Positions 50,601 to 60,852 of a DNA stretch of 64,000 nucleotides are shown here, in pieces. Origin of the DNA: Antedon bifida (Eukaryota; Echinodermata; Crinoidea; Comatulida; Antedonidae); assembly GCA_963402885.1 (NCBI GenBank), contig OY727095.1, forward strand, positions 811,001 to 875,000. Reading direction: 5' to 3'. The notes beneath the pieces are model-generated. The model ran no database searches, was not told the DNA's origin, and saw only the letters and a list, made by a program, of their open reading frames with translations. The stretch's first letter is position 1. Each line of letters begins with the position of its first letter. A program made the position numbers and the translations under genes.

Positions 50601-53600
50601 GTTTTTTGTTCTAGAACTATAGGATAATCATTTATGCTGTCTTTAATAAAAATAATATTTTAAAAATTCCAATCAAATGACGTCATGATAAATAAAAACA
50701 ATCGATATTACTGCTCTACTAATCATGTCGTCATTTTATTGGACGTGTGAAAATATCATCTTTGGAATCACAAACTGACATTTACTAATAATAATAATAC
50801 TACTAGTGATTTATATATAGTGCTAGCTGACCTAGGAGATCTGCACAAGCTCAAAGAAGCAGTATTAAGTAGTAAAAGAAAAAATATAAAAAAATAAGCA
50901 GTAGTGCTGCAGTAAAAGAAAAAATAAAAGAAAATAAGCAGTAGTGCTGCAGTAAAAGAAAAATGAAAGAAAATATGCAGTAGTGCTGCAGTAAAAGAAA
51001 AAATGAAAGAAAATAAGCAGTAGTGCTGCAGTAAAAGAAAATAAGCAGTAGTGCTGCAGTAAAAGAAAATAAGCAGTAAGTGCTGCAGTAAAGAAAATAA
51101 GCAGTAGTGCTGCAGTAAAAGAAAAATTAAAATAGAGATTGTATAGATTATTCATCCATTTATGTTCATATCTAAATTCCAATCTTGTCAAAGACTTTAC
51201 ATTCAACATTTTAAATGTAGTTGTAAAACATTTGTACACCTGTTATTTTTATTCGTAGGAAGACTAACAATAATAAATAACTGTAAGTTCTAAATGATGT
51301 TTCCGTTCCATTTATAAGCTTATAACTTGATTGCGTGAGGTTAGCCTATCAAAGAGTAGTATATGTATTTTCAAATGTCAGACCTAGAGTGTTGACCATC
51401 CTTAACAATCTTTTAATTTGTATCCAAATCCGATACAGATGTTTCATAAGCCGTTTTTTTTGTTTTGGTTTTCAGTAGCTTATGGTTTATATTTTTTGTT
51501 TAATGATACACTATAAATAGACGTTAGAATGTATTATTGCAAGTACTTTGGATTATCTCAACTTACCCAAAAAGATTTTTGCCATTTGTTGGGGAGGCAG
51601 AACATGGGTATAATTTATATTTATTAATATCTTGAAATATAATTGTCACATATATTGTGTGATGTGGTGATTGGCGATTCCAATTTGCATTCAATCAGGT
51701 AGTAGGCTGGGTGATTCTTCTGTAGGCTCACTAATATAACAGTAATTCTAAATTAGACCGTTAATTTTATCACCAAACAATATTTTTGATGAACTCTTTT
51801 TCATGTTTCAAGTACTTTGCCATGTGCAATATATGTACCACACCAGTTAACCACACAATACTTGTTATTATTTCTCTTTCTTCTTTTGTGTGTTTGTCTC
51901 CCTAACTATTAATAATAATGTCAAGTACTGTATTCATAATAAGTAGGTTATACATATTAAAAGTTGGATTACAAACTGTGGCCACAAAAATATTTTTACA
52001 CAAATGATGTCATTACATTATGTCACACAAATTACAATAATTTAACTTTTGTCAAGTAAACAGTAACATAGGATCATTACACATTTGAATATTTATTTAT
52101 ATAAATGTTGGAGTTGATCCATTTACAAGTAGCCTAGTCCCAAAATTGTTATTCTTTCCATAATTTCATTTAAAATCACAAAAAAAATGTGAGATTAAAA
52201 AATGATAAATGATTCAATTTTTATATGAATATATTTTTAAATATTATTTAAAAATGGTGATTACCTTGAGACAATCTTGAACCAAGCTCTAGTCAATGCT
52301 TATGATGTACCAAACTAATTAAACCACAATCTATAAAATGTCTTTTTAATATCAGTTTAAGTGATGGATCTATTATCTTTGCTGACCTAGTTACTAACTT
52401 GACTTTATTTATTTTATAAGATGATGTCTCTCATTAGTCTTTTTATCACAGCTATCATATGTAATTGGTATCATAGCAGCAATTCAATCCCATTCATTTC
52501 TTTCATTATATTTTAATACATTTCAACTACTTTAGTACCATTCACACATTTTAAAATAAATCTCAAGCCAGAAATAATTTCTTCAATTTTATTTGCTTTT
52601 TTTCTATAAAATATAATTTTAGAAAAAATTCTCTCTACACTATCAAATTAGTTTGACAAAAAATATGTGGTGTGCCCAAATATATATCCACATAAACTCT
52701 GTGTAGACGGAGCTTTAGAATGAACAATTGTTGAGGATTATAACAATTGTTCAGGTCCATAACGATCTATGCTTACTTGACTTCTTTTGAAAACCACATA
52801 GTGTAGGTTTTTTTTTTATTTCATGGGATGGTGTCAATTCATGAAGTCTATACTGATCATCTTGACAGAGGTAGTCCCACACAACAATACTTGTGGAAAA
52901 TAATATGTGGATACAGTATACAAATTACACAACAGCTAGATAACATAAATTTAAATAATAATAATAATTTCTAGACATGTTTGGCTGTGAAATATGATAT
53001 CCCTACGTCGGAAATGGAATAAACCTAGGCACTTGTCGAACATAGACAGGTGTAGTGATTTATTAGATGTTCCAATGTAATTAAAGGGAGGATTGAGGTG
53101 CGAAATGCATATATTACTACGCAGTTATAATGGATCCTAGACAGAATACGGTTATAGGTCAGTACTTGTTAACATACATATTGAAGATGATAATGTTCTA
53201 TACCAGAGATGTGAAGAAGAGGGTGTGTTTTAATATAGGTATGGTGTGAAGATAGTAATGTGTGTACATCTCTATAATTACCCGAGGTGTGAGTAATGTT
53301 ACTTTTTATTGGATGCTGGAGAGGTTTCTGTGAAACATCTGCCCTTGTTAGTACATGTGAAAACTAATACCTCAAATATTATTCAACAACATGTAATTCC
53401 TGATATCGGCTTTACAATCATTATCATTATTTTGTAGTCAAAAGTATGTACGTTGAATACTTTCCTAATTATACTAGAACCCCTATTTAAGGGACACTTT
53501 TACGACCCAACAAAGTGACCCCTGTGTAGAAGTTAACCTTTTCCCTCATTAACTTCTAATGAAGTGTCACCCCCTAATAATAGGGGTATTCCCTGATTAA

Positions 53601-56600
53601 GGATGTCTCAAAAGATAAGTTGTTGTTATTTGTGAATGATAGACCTACTGCAGCCATGCAATAAATGTATTAAATTACTGTGCATATCAAAACTGCTTAA
53701 TAACTTATAGAAACAGTGATGAGTGGACAAAGAGAAAATGTTTTTTATAAATTTAGAATGGAAATAGAGGGATGGCTTGTCACCCTCAGCGGGATCTGTG
53801 TATTATTCTAATAAAATGCTTTAGTACACAAAGTGTTTTAGAACCATGCATTATAGTATGATTTGCATGTAGTATGTTTGTAGACATATGAACCACAGCA
53901 GCAGCATGTCATTTACTTTTTTTGCAATACATATGTAATTCAAGACTGCAAATTTCAAATTGGATGTATCTCAACTGAATTTATAAGCACATTTACATAT
54001 TTGTTGAGCACACATCCATTAAACAGGTCATTTGCTTGTTAATATATAAAAATATCATACAGAAATACAGTTTTCAGCACAATATTTTCAGAACAGACAA
54101 AAACAATAAAAACCTGTATAAAATAGATATTAAAGGACAACTTGACCGAGGACCATGTTTTAACTTAATGAGTCCAGATAAGCAAAAGAAACGATAACAA
54201 AATCTTTTACGATTTATTTACAAAGTGTGTTTACTAGAAATTTGCAATGATTTGCCAGACTTTGCCAGAAAACTCATGATGTAAATTTTACGATGCACCT
54301 GTGACGTCACAGCAATTTACGGCGACGGCTGTACGGCGAGCTCGTGCAGGGATATCCTTAATCTCGCGATAGTTCTGAAATAACATGTACATCCCTAATA
54401 CGTTCTCACCTAATATGGTCCTCGGTCAATTTGTCCTTTAAGGGTATTGCTATATTGAAGCAAACTTATAAATCTTTTAATTCATACAACCTTTGTGAAA
54501 GATGTAGTTGGGCAGGGCATTTGTCAATAATGTTTTATGGGTAGGCATGGAGTTTAAAATAATCCATTCAGCCTAAGCTTTATTTCAAGCATCCACCCAA
54601 TTAATTTCAAGCACCCACCCAATTAATTTCAAGCATTCACCCAATTAATTTCAAGCATCCACCCACCTAATTTCAAGCACCAACCCAATTAATTTCAAGC
54701 ACCCACCAAATTATTTTAAAGCACCTACCCACCTCATTTCAAGCACCAACCCACCTTAGTTCAAGCATCCACCCACCTAATTTCAAGTACCCACCCACCT
54801 TATTTCAAAGCACCCGTCCAATTTCAAGCATTTTTTTCTAAACCTATCAGCTACAGTATCTAAATAAATAAGTTGATTTTACCTTCTTTATATTAAAAAG
54901 AGTTTGTCCAATTGATATTGATTCTTATAATGACTTGATTAGAAATATACTCATAATGTTCACATTTAAAGTAGGCCTTTCACATTAATAAACAATATAC
55001 TTTAAATGGAAATTTGATAAAAAAGTTAATCATAATGTTTCTGGGAAGGCCATCATGTACGTAGTTAAATTTTACCGTGACATTATTACCTTTTACTAAT
55101 TTACATGAAATTGATACTGATAGAGAGAGATGAAAGCTTTGGGAATTATATTTCAGCTTCATCTTATGGCTTATGTATCGGTTTATTATTTTGAAGTATA
55201 CTTGAGATGTTATTTACAGATTAAAATATCTTTGTCAGGAAAAAAGAAATGGTGAAATTGAACAGCTGATAAGTCTGTGTTTGCGTTCAGATGAACACGC
55301 CATTCAAATAGCCCCACCCCTCCTCTTCCTCTTCTTCCGAATGAGAAAAAATGTTTTCAAACAGTAGTTTTGATAATCAGCGTTCCTGTTCAAATAACTT
55401 AAGTGGCCTGACAGACAGACAGACAAGAAATAAGTGTGTATAATAGTGCAGAAATTGTGTTGTAAAAGAAAGGAAAAAGAGTCAAGCTTAAAAATCATTC
55501 CAGAATGAAATAATAATGGAGTGAAATCATTCTAGAGTGAACTGTAATACCAGAGTGAAATATAGAGTGAAATAATGACAGGGAAATATTGACAGAGTGA
55601 GTTAATCACAGAGTGAAATAATGCCAGTAGTTGAGCTGTAGCTTGGTGGTTAACATGCTTGCCTTCCAATCCCAAGGTCCAGGGTTCAATCCTGACCTAG
55701 TGCCAGGGTTGTAACTCACAACTCTTTCAACTCCACTCCCTAAGCCTCAAATGAAACTTTATAGGCACGATAAATTATAAAATATTTTAACCATCCTGTA
55801 ATTGGCTGGTTACTCGCTGTTGAAATATGAAATTAAAAAAAAATAAATAATGCCAGAGTGAAATAATGATAGTAAAATAGTGACAGTGAAATAATGCTGG
55901 AGTGAATTAATGACAGTGGAACAACTTGATTCCAATCCTCCCCTTCCCATCCCCTTCATTAAAATAATCTTACATATTTACAATTTTAAATGACATCATA
56001 AATAAGAGGGAAATGTAGTAGTAGTGATGTACTGACAAATGACTTGTGGCGATTCAGATTGTCCACTTCAATTTACATTATAAAATGCAAAATCAGAAGA
56101 AGTTCAGAATTTTATAAAAGCTGATGGATCAAGATATCCGACATGCTTTCATTTATCCAGGTCTTAAAAACTTGTTTTAGCTAAATCAAATGCAGCCAAC
56201 GCATTTTTGTTTTTGATAAATTCTCAACTGATATTCCTGTTTAATATCAAGGGCTATATTATTTCATTTCAATAGTAATAGTACTTGCCTAGTATAACTT
56301 GGAGCTTGTATGGTTTGGGGAGAGAAACATTAACAGGATCGTGCAAGAACAAATAGATCTTGTTGTCGTCGAGTACTTCCATTTACATTTACATTAATAA
56401 AAAAAAATCATTTGTATCAATATCATTTATATAATCATTAAAATTTCAAAATAAATTACCATCATTTGCATTAATATCAACATTTACTTCAACAAATCAA
56501 CATCTTTATTATTTTTTCAACATTATCATCATTTAAGTCAAATTCTTTATTGCAATAAGTTAAGCATTTTTTAATTTACAATATAAATAACTGTTAACAA

Positions 56601-58559
56601 AATATTTAAAAATACAAATTCACATTACAACATATAAAAATTACATTAAAATATAAACCCACACTACATTGATATCATGATTTTAACTCAACACCATTAT
56701 AATTATCATAATAAACATTTATATTTCAACATTTGTTTTCATAAATGTTAACTTTCATCTCAAGTGATTAAGTCAAAGGAGACTATAGGAATTCTTTAAT
56801 GTGTATATTCTCCAGATAATATCAAAGAGATCTCAACCAAATCAAGTGTATATATAAACCTATTCATTGACCATAATTGACAAGCTTGGATTTGAACCCT
56901 AGTGCCATGACCTTTAATCGGTACTTAACCACTTGCCCACTTAGAATGCATTATACCAATTTGTTATTCAATATCAAGAATAATATTGAGCAAGACAACC
57001 TGTATAGAGGAATATTTGTGTATTTCATCTCATGAGTTTACAACATGAAAATTATTTTATAACTGCTATTATGATTTTTTGAAGTTCAGGATTTTTATGC
57101 TGGTACTTGAATTTATTTATTTTTTTTGTACAGTTATAAATTTTTTCATTTTTATTTTTTATAATACAAGCAAGTTTATTAATTGTGTAACTGTTGACGT
57201 CCAAGGTTTGTACTTTGTGTCATTCTGAACTGGGGTTGATCTAGACTCACGAATGAGGTATTTCACTTTTTTGTGTTGCATCAGTTTGATGCATTTGCCT
57301 AGAGGTAGTATATAATGAATGTAATTATTATTGACATTTATTGAGTAAATTTTTACGCTATGCATTATTTAGTTCTATTCTATGGTAAAAGTTCAGATAA
57401 TTAATTGTTCTATTGCATGCTCATCTTTTTGTAAACATTTTGAGAATTTTTTGCAATGTAAGACTGGTGACTCGGTTGTTTGTTTTGCATAGTACAATAT
57501 ATAATATCTGCAACAGCTTCATGGTAAAATTCCTAGCGCCATCATTTTTGTAATGGCTTATAGGTCCTGTTGCGTTCGACATTCACAGTATGTGTGTTAT
57601 AAAACGATGTATGTGCAATAACATTGTACGATCTGGCCTGTATGTGAATAATGTTTTATTTATTTATATTATACGACAGCTAAAAATGAATAAACTTTAT
57701 ATTTACACTGTAGATTATAAACAAAAAATCAACAATTTTCATTCACTTTTTTTTCCAAAAGAAAAACCTGTTTTGCTACAGTTTCTTTTTTCTTTTCATA
57801 GAATCATTCTGTTGTTGTATAATCCATTGTTTTGAGCTTTTAAAATTAGAAAATTCTAATTGGTTTTAAACATTAAGAAGATTGACCTTAGTGACTCTAG
57901 TACTTAGCGTTCACTCTAAGTGATAATTTCAAATCTATAATAAATCAGAGGTTTTACACCGTGGGAAATTAACGATTTAACTGTCAAACGTCATAACGGT
58001 AATAACATCAAAGTTTCAATTTTGAAATCATTTAAAATCTTGCTTTATATCGACCATGTTTCAAATATAGTACCATTTGTTTCAATGCACTTTGACAATT
58101 CATCGTTTAAACCATAGAATAAGATTTTCTTCACATCCAAGCCTTGGGGTTTTTAGAACTGAGCATATATATAATATCGAGGTTCATCTAATTTATTATT
58201 TAATAAACCATCAATGAGGTCTTTAATATATTTCATGTGTTTGATTGGATTTTAGTAGCCAATTAGTCTATTTATTCCACTGTCAAACAATTTGCATAAT
58301 TTAAATATAAGAATTATTTCATAATAGGAAAATAGCGCTTAAAAAAGAACGACAATTCAACTCCATCATGGGGTCATTATCAAGTCCAATGAAGAAATTT
58401 TAAAAAGCAATTAATTATATTAATTTTTATATATATATTTTACATTCAGTTATTTTGTATTTCTTTATTTTGTGCGTATCAATTATTTCAGATGATGTTG
58501 TTAAACCAAGAAGACGTAGCATGGAAAACCTTGAGCTTGTCAGAATGACGCCTGATAAG
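35603..58559 (+). CDS. GPSM2: G-protein signalling modulator 2 (LGN/Pins), N-terminal TPR part
   Basis: Ten exons: 35603-35835, 37325-37460, 39862-40004, 42435-42558, 43406-43521, 45617-45772, 46245-46353, 47302-47372, 49873-49904 and 58492-58559. They give 396 residues in continuous phase; the last donor (58560) shows the gene runs on. MELALEGERLCKVGRCQEG begins the first TPR. SAIYSQLGNAYFYLQQYGKA, GEAKASGNLGNTLKVLG, GEARALYNLGNVFHAKGK, GRACGNLGNTYYLLGKF, ERRAYSNLGNAHVFKG and GEGRACWSLGNAH follow in the order of LGN. Exon 10 carries RRRSMENLELVRMTPDK, the linker equivalent to the aPKC-phosphorylated site of LGN (Ser383 here, inferred). LGN bridges G-alpha-i at the cortex to NuMA-dynein to orient the spindle. 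The GoLoco motifs must lie beyond 64000. The intron after exon 6 uses a GC donor. The start is the first ATG after the acceptor at 35595; an upstream exon could extend the N-terminus. Confidence 0.95.
36098..36200 (+). mobile_element. tRNA-derived SINE head, copy 1
   Basis: TAGCTTGGTGGTTAACATGC (A box) and GGTCCAGGGTTCATTC (B box region) match the complete copy at 55628-55844 nearly base for base. It lies in GPSM2 intron 1. The B box is slightly decayed. Confidence 0.75.
37461..39861. other. GPSM2 intron 2
   Basis: 2.4 kb. It holds a direct duplication: about 40 bp beginning ATGTGTATTATATTATAATA near 38321 recurs near 38407, with TACTGAAGGTACT nearby. A LINE 3' tail on the minus strand covers about 39372-39600. 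No supported exon. Confidence 0.5.
39372..39600 (-). mobile_element. Probable LINE 3' tail (minus strand)
   Basis: On the minus strand the sequence ends GCAATTTGGAAAAATAAATT followed by GAAACTTGAAATTGAAACTT, a polyadenylation signal plus an A-rich short-repeat tail. Comparable minus-strand tails are seen at 43135-43222 and about 56528-56600. Confidence 0.5.
40005..42434. other. GPSM2 intron 3
   Basis: 2.4 kb, AT-rich. It contains a nearly full SINE on the minus strand (40915-41202), a possible LINE tail (40478-40620) and two MITE family 2 remnants (41455-41500 and 41890-42010, with GTGTCCCCTTAATTATGG). No exon. Confidence 0.5.
40915..41202 (-). mobile_element. tRNA-derived SINE, nearly full length
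   Basis: On the minus strand it starts GTAAGGGCGTGTGGCGCAGT and GTGTTGGACGTTCGACTACT (tRNA-like head with A-box features). It continues GGTTGCCTCTCTCCACCCAG and ends AGCGCTTAGAGGTTTC ... GCGCTATATAAATCCTGG, then ATTATTATT. The body matches 45414-45545, so at least two copies are here. It lies in GPSM2 intron 3. Confidence 0.8.
43135..43222 (-). mobile_element. Probable LINE 3' tail (minus strand)
   Basis: The minus strand reads CAAAATAAAAGAAATTGAAT then TGAATTACC, a polyadenylation signal followed by a TTGAA-type tail. It is short and fragmentary. It lies in GPSM2 intron 4. Confidence 0.4.
43677..44135. mobile_element. hAT-like non-autonomous element with internal direct duplication
   Basis: CAGCGTTCCGCAACCTTTTT and GACCGCGACCCC at the left resemble hAT-type termini, and CCATTCCGCAACCTATGGG occurs near the right edge. 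Inside, GATTCTACAAAACTGAGAAC ... TTTCAGTATCGGAAA occurs twice (about 43801-43872 and 44017-44072). It lies in GPSM2 intron 5. Superfamily assignment is tentative. Confidence 0.5.
45414..45545 (+). mobile_element. SINE body fragment
   Basis: TTGCGAGATCGGAACTCGTC, GTTTGCCTCTCTCCACCCAG and GCTGATTACTGGC match the body of the minus-strand SINE at 40915-41202. It is truncated at both ends. It lies in GPSM2 intron 5. Confidence 0.7.
45771..45778 (+). other. GC splice donor (GC-AG intron) of GPSM2 exon 6
   Basis: The exon ends AG at 45772 and the intron begins GCAAGTAT; its acceptor is GCAG at 46241-46244. Only this junction keeps the frame (SDR|VGEGRACWSLG, as in LGN); the nearby GT at 45777 would shift it. 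AG|GCAAGT is the classical strong context of the minor GC-AG donor class. Confidence 0.88.
46610..47037. mobile_element. MITE family 5 with TTAA target duplication
   Basis: TTAA at 46606-46609 and 47038-47041 flanks about 30-bp inverted ends. Left: AGTGTATCTCC then TTAAAATGTC. Right, read inward: AGGGTAGCTCCATG then TTTAAAATGTCC. The 428-bp interior is AT-rich without coding capacity. It lies in GPSM2 intron 7. Confidence 0.8.
47638..48099. repeat. 42-bp minisatellite (11 copies) inside a MITE family 2 element
   Basis: Unit GGTGGACATCTTTAGGTCC + ATACAAAGTGTCCCCTAAAT + CAG. From copy 3 to copy 8, CAGG and TAGG variants alternate, implying an 84-bp higher-order unit. Left flank TATAGAACCTCTATAATGGG and right flank GGATGGGTTCTACTGTA are the inverted ends of MITE family 2. 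Because 42 is a multiple of three, both strands stay open (14-residue repeats such as DVHPDLGDTLYGPK), but position in an intron and symmetry argue against coding. Confidence 0.92.
48848..48925. mobile_element. MITE family 3 end
   Basis: Read on the minus strand: TTAAAAATGTATTGTACCCC then AAAAACATG and AATGAAGATGAATACC, matching the terminal 60-80 bp of the elements at 24180-24446 and 60101-60160. The opposite end was not located. Confidence 0.6.
49040..49185 (+). repeat. Dispersed repeat, copy B
   Basis: Shares AGTACACCGGGGTAACCCT and GGGTTCTTTAAAGTGCACAC with 21405-21560. The 135-codon plus-strand ORF spanning it has no family similarity I recognise and is not called as a gene. Confidence 0.75.
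50337..50412 (+). mobile_element. SINE 3' tail fragment
   Basis: TTGTACAGCGCTTTGGTC ... AAAGCGCTTTATAAATCTAT is the GCGC ... TATAAATC box seen at the 3' end of the SINEs above, in a plus orientation. Confidence 0.5.
50861..51123. repeat. Irregular tandem repeat, core AAGCAGTAGTGCTGCAGTAA
   Basis: Seven good copies of the core, each followed by an AAGAAAA tract of variable length. Spacing is 38-40 bp in the first part and 27-28 bp in the second. The core has a CTGCAG palindrome. Minus-strand ORFs over it are repeats of FTAALLLIFF-type residues and are not genes. Confidence 0.9.
52630..52713. mobile_element. MITE family 1 copy, short
   Basis: CTCTCTACACTATCAAATTAG at the left, GTGTGCCCAAATATA in the middle and ACTCTGTGTAGACGGAGC at the right. 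Much of the interior is deleted. Confidence 0.7.
53474..53612. mobile_element. MITE family 2 copy
   Basis: TAGAACCCCTATTTAAGGGA, CACTTTTACGACCC, then AAGTGTCACCCCCTAATAAT and GGGGTATTCCC. The GGGACAC/GTGTCCC-type blocks make the two halves partly palindromic. Confidence 0.55.
54134..54437. mobile_element. MITE family 4 with TTAA target duplication and internal CRE
   Basis: TTAA (54130-54133) and TTAA (54438-54441) flank 23-bp inverted ends: AGGACAACTTGACCGAGGAC ... and GTCCTCGGTCAATTTGTCCT, one mismatch. The 304-bp element has a GC-rich centre, unlike its surroundings, with a consensus cAMP-response element TGACGTCA at 54302-54309. No coding capacity. Confidence 0.88.
54583..54830. repeat. 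22-bp minisatellite, about 11 copies
   Basis: Unit TTTCAAGCATCCACCCAATT + AA, with CAATTAA/CACCTAA and ATCC/ACCC variants and a few 1-bp length changes near the right end. It is strongly strand-asymmetric (C-rich on the plus strand). Confidence 0.92.
55500..55925. repeat. Degenerate GTGAAATAATG tandem tract interrupted by a SINE
   Basis: AGAGTGAAATAATGACAG-like units recur at irregular spacing on both sides of the SINE (55500-55627 and 55845-55925), so the tract existed before the insertion. Confidence 0.8.
55628..55844 (+). mobile_element. tRNA-derived SINE, complete, with 12-bp target duplication
   Basis: A box TAGCTTGGTGG, B box GGTTCAATCC and an A-rich 3' end (AAATTAAAAAAAAATA). The target duplication AAATAATGCCAG is at 55616-55627 and 55845-55856. 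The head matches 36098-36200. A 217-bp body with a perfect duplication indicates a fairly recent insertion. Confidence 0.88.
56882..56945 (-). mobile_element. tRNA-like sequence (SINE remnant)
   Basis: On the minus strand: GTGGGCAAGTGGTTAAGTAC (A-box region), then CACTAGGGTTCAAATCC (B box). No paired acceptor stem was found. Confidence 0.5.
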
Positions 58560-60100
58560 GTACTTATTTGTATTTATTTATTTAATCACACTCTGATTTA
58601 CAAGACAAGACCAGCCTATTCTGGCTTATGAGTGAACTAATATATAAAATAGACAAAAACATCAAATAAAAGACTAAACCTCAACATATTTTTGTTTTTT
58701 TCTTTTCCCAAGCTACTGTAAAACCAGAAACTCTCACGCACATGAAACTTTTGCACATTTCGCGAGTGATTGAAATTCGCTTCATGGCGATCCTTTTAAT
58801 TTAGCTCTATTTATGCGATATATTGTCCCTTGTTTCACAGGGATATGAAACATGGGTGGTACAAAGGAGGGGTTCTACTGTGGTATAATTAACGAATAAT
58901 CACACAGTAAAAGACCAACCTACAACACAACTAATTCATACTCCCAAGTTCAATTTAAATCAGTCTAGCATGAAATTTAGATGTCACATGACTCCCATCA
59001 CTTCCCACATGTGAGCCTTAAATGGCTATTAAATCTCTTTCCAGTTTTCTATGTAATTCTCTGGGATTAAAATTAATATTCTTGGCTCTTTAGTTGAAAA
59101 TATGCTAATTAACCAAGCTTAGATTCTCTCACTGTGGATTTATTAAATATTTGTTTTGTCATCAATGTGTTTACTTTCATTAAATTTAAATCCAGTATGT
59201 ACGTATAACTGAACGATTAACTTTTAAAATCAATACACAACAAATAATAGAAGATGTACACGTTGTTGGCTAATATTCAAAATGTTTAGTGTGATTTTGA
59301 ACATTTCTGAAGAATAAAATGAAAATGGTTCAATTTTGGGTTAATCTTACATGACAATGATACGGCAGGAAAAGTAAATGCTTGACTTTGTTGTGTTGAA
59401 ACGCTTCGTGAAAATTTGACAAAGAACTACATTTTTGTAAATTGACATTTGATATGGTTTCATTTATATTTCCTATTTGATTACATTTTGTTGATAAGAG
59501 TTGTTTATTGAAAGCCATCGGACACAACCATATTGACTGACCGAATCAACGAACATGTTCTTTTGCAAGACAATAGCATGTTTTTAGGTGTATATAATGG
59601 CTGAGTTACATTGAAGGAGATTTGGTCGAAACTGAAAATAAGGTTATATTTATTTTTTAAAATGGAAAACCAAAAACAGAAGATCGGTTTCCTTAAGGTC
59701 AACTAGGTGCGTCTATGACTGACACGACAACTTGTAGGCTAACATTAATCGCCTCTGTCTTGTAGAAGCATAATAATCAGTGAGCATAATTAATTGTTAA
59801 TCACTAACTGTAAAAATGTTAACATGAGAGGGTATATCGTGCGATATTACTACCTGTATTTTAACGGTTGACTAATTCACGCAATCTCGCAGCTCACAAC
59901 CCATTAATCGAGAGAGACTCATGTATACATATGAACACGACTTAATTAAACTGTTTAATGAAGTTATTCCAGTTGATTGCAGGTAATACACAGGTGATCA
60001 GACAATACCAAGGCTGTACACCTGCCTTAACATCATCGTTATCACATCTTACATCTATTTCATATATAATCCATTTGGTGTTAATATAGTTGTTCATTAA

Positions 60101-60239
60101 AGATGTATTGTCCCCAAAACATGAAAATAAAGATGAGTAAAATCAAACTTTGACTAGGCAATTATTAAGTCTTCATCATGTCCATATATGGGCACATCAC
60201 ATTTTTTAGTCACATAAAGTTGGATAGTGTAGACAGAGC
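60101..60239. mobile_element. Abutting fragments of MITE family 3 and family 1
   Basis: TTAA (60097-60100), then AGATGTATTGTCCCCAAAAC and ATGAAAATAAAGATGAG (family 3 end). After about 60175 comes the right half of family 1: ATATATGGGCACATCAC ... GTTGGATAGTGTAGACAGAG + C. The junction suggests one element landed in the other, or a deletion between two. Confidence 0.65.
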
Positions 60240-60781
60240 TTTAGTAGTCTCTTTATGATCCTTTTATACTTTTTGCAATCTTTGCGTTCCATAGTTTTAA
60301 TTTTTCTCCTTTTTTGATAAATGACAGTAAAAATATGTCGTCTGTACTGTATACTGTTTTTGCTTTTGTCCGGATGTTAGCTGCCCCAAGTCATATTGCT
60401 ATGCATACACTGTGCATGTTAACTACATTTAAACAGGTGTGTCAATCCTGCAAACAGGTGTACATATACATACAAATATTTACAAACAAATTCTCATGTT
60501 CATCAGTTACAAATTAATAATCAATTTCCAGAAAATCACTGGGTGGATTATAGTTTGTCTATGCCTGTCAAATTTATATTTAGTGTATCAATTTTTTTGT
60601 TGCTTGTTCACTGTTTTTAGCTTGAGTTGTTTCACCATGCATCCCGCTGATAATGTTTTGTTTGTTGTTGTTTTTATTTGAGTTCCACAAATACAGTAAT
60701 ACATAATATATTTCTTTATAAATAATTAATTAAGAATAAATGTGAATGGTGGTCATCAGATTAGAATGATACTATGAAAGC

Positions 60782-60852
60782 CCTAGTGGTTAAATGGTGG
60801 GATACCTGTATAATAAAGATATTGGATTCGAATCTCTATTGGGACAGTTTTT
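60782..60852 (+). mobile_element. tRNA-like SINE head
   Basis: CCCTAGTGGTTAAATGGTGG (A box) and GGATTCGAATCTCTATTGGG (B box GATTCGAATC, acceptor-like end). The downstream TTTCTCTATGTCTGTCAAAT resembles the sequence downstream of the tRNA-like element at 19477. Confidence 0.6.

Larger units (their letters stand above)
49905..58491. other. GPSM2 intron 9 (8.6 kb)
   Basis: No supported exon. Contents include a MITE family 2 end (50195-50275), SINE 3' tails (50337-50412 plus strand; about 50785-50850 minus strand), an A/G-rich tandem repeat (50861-51123), MITE family 1 (52630-52713), MITE family 2 (53474-53612), MITE family 4 (54134-54437), a 22-bp minisatellite (54583-54830), a GTGAAATAATG repeat tract with a nested SINE (55500-55925) and a tRNA-like minus-strand sequence (56882-56945). 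Confidence 0.55.

Noticed and set aside
50865-51239. 124-residue hydrophobic minus-strand ORF
   Set aside because: Translation of an A/G-rich tandem repeat giving FTAALLLIFF-like residues; low complexity, no gene context.
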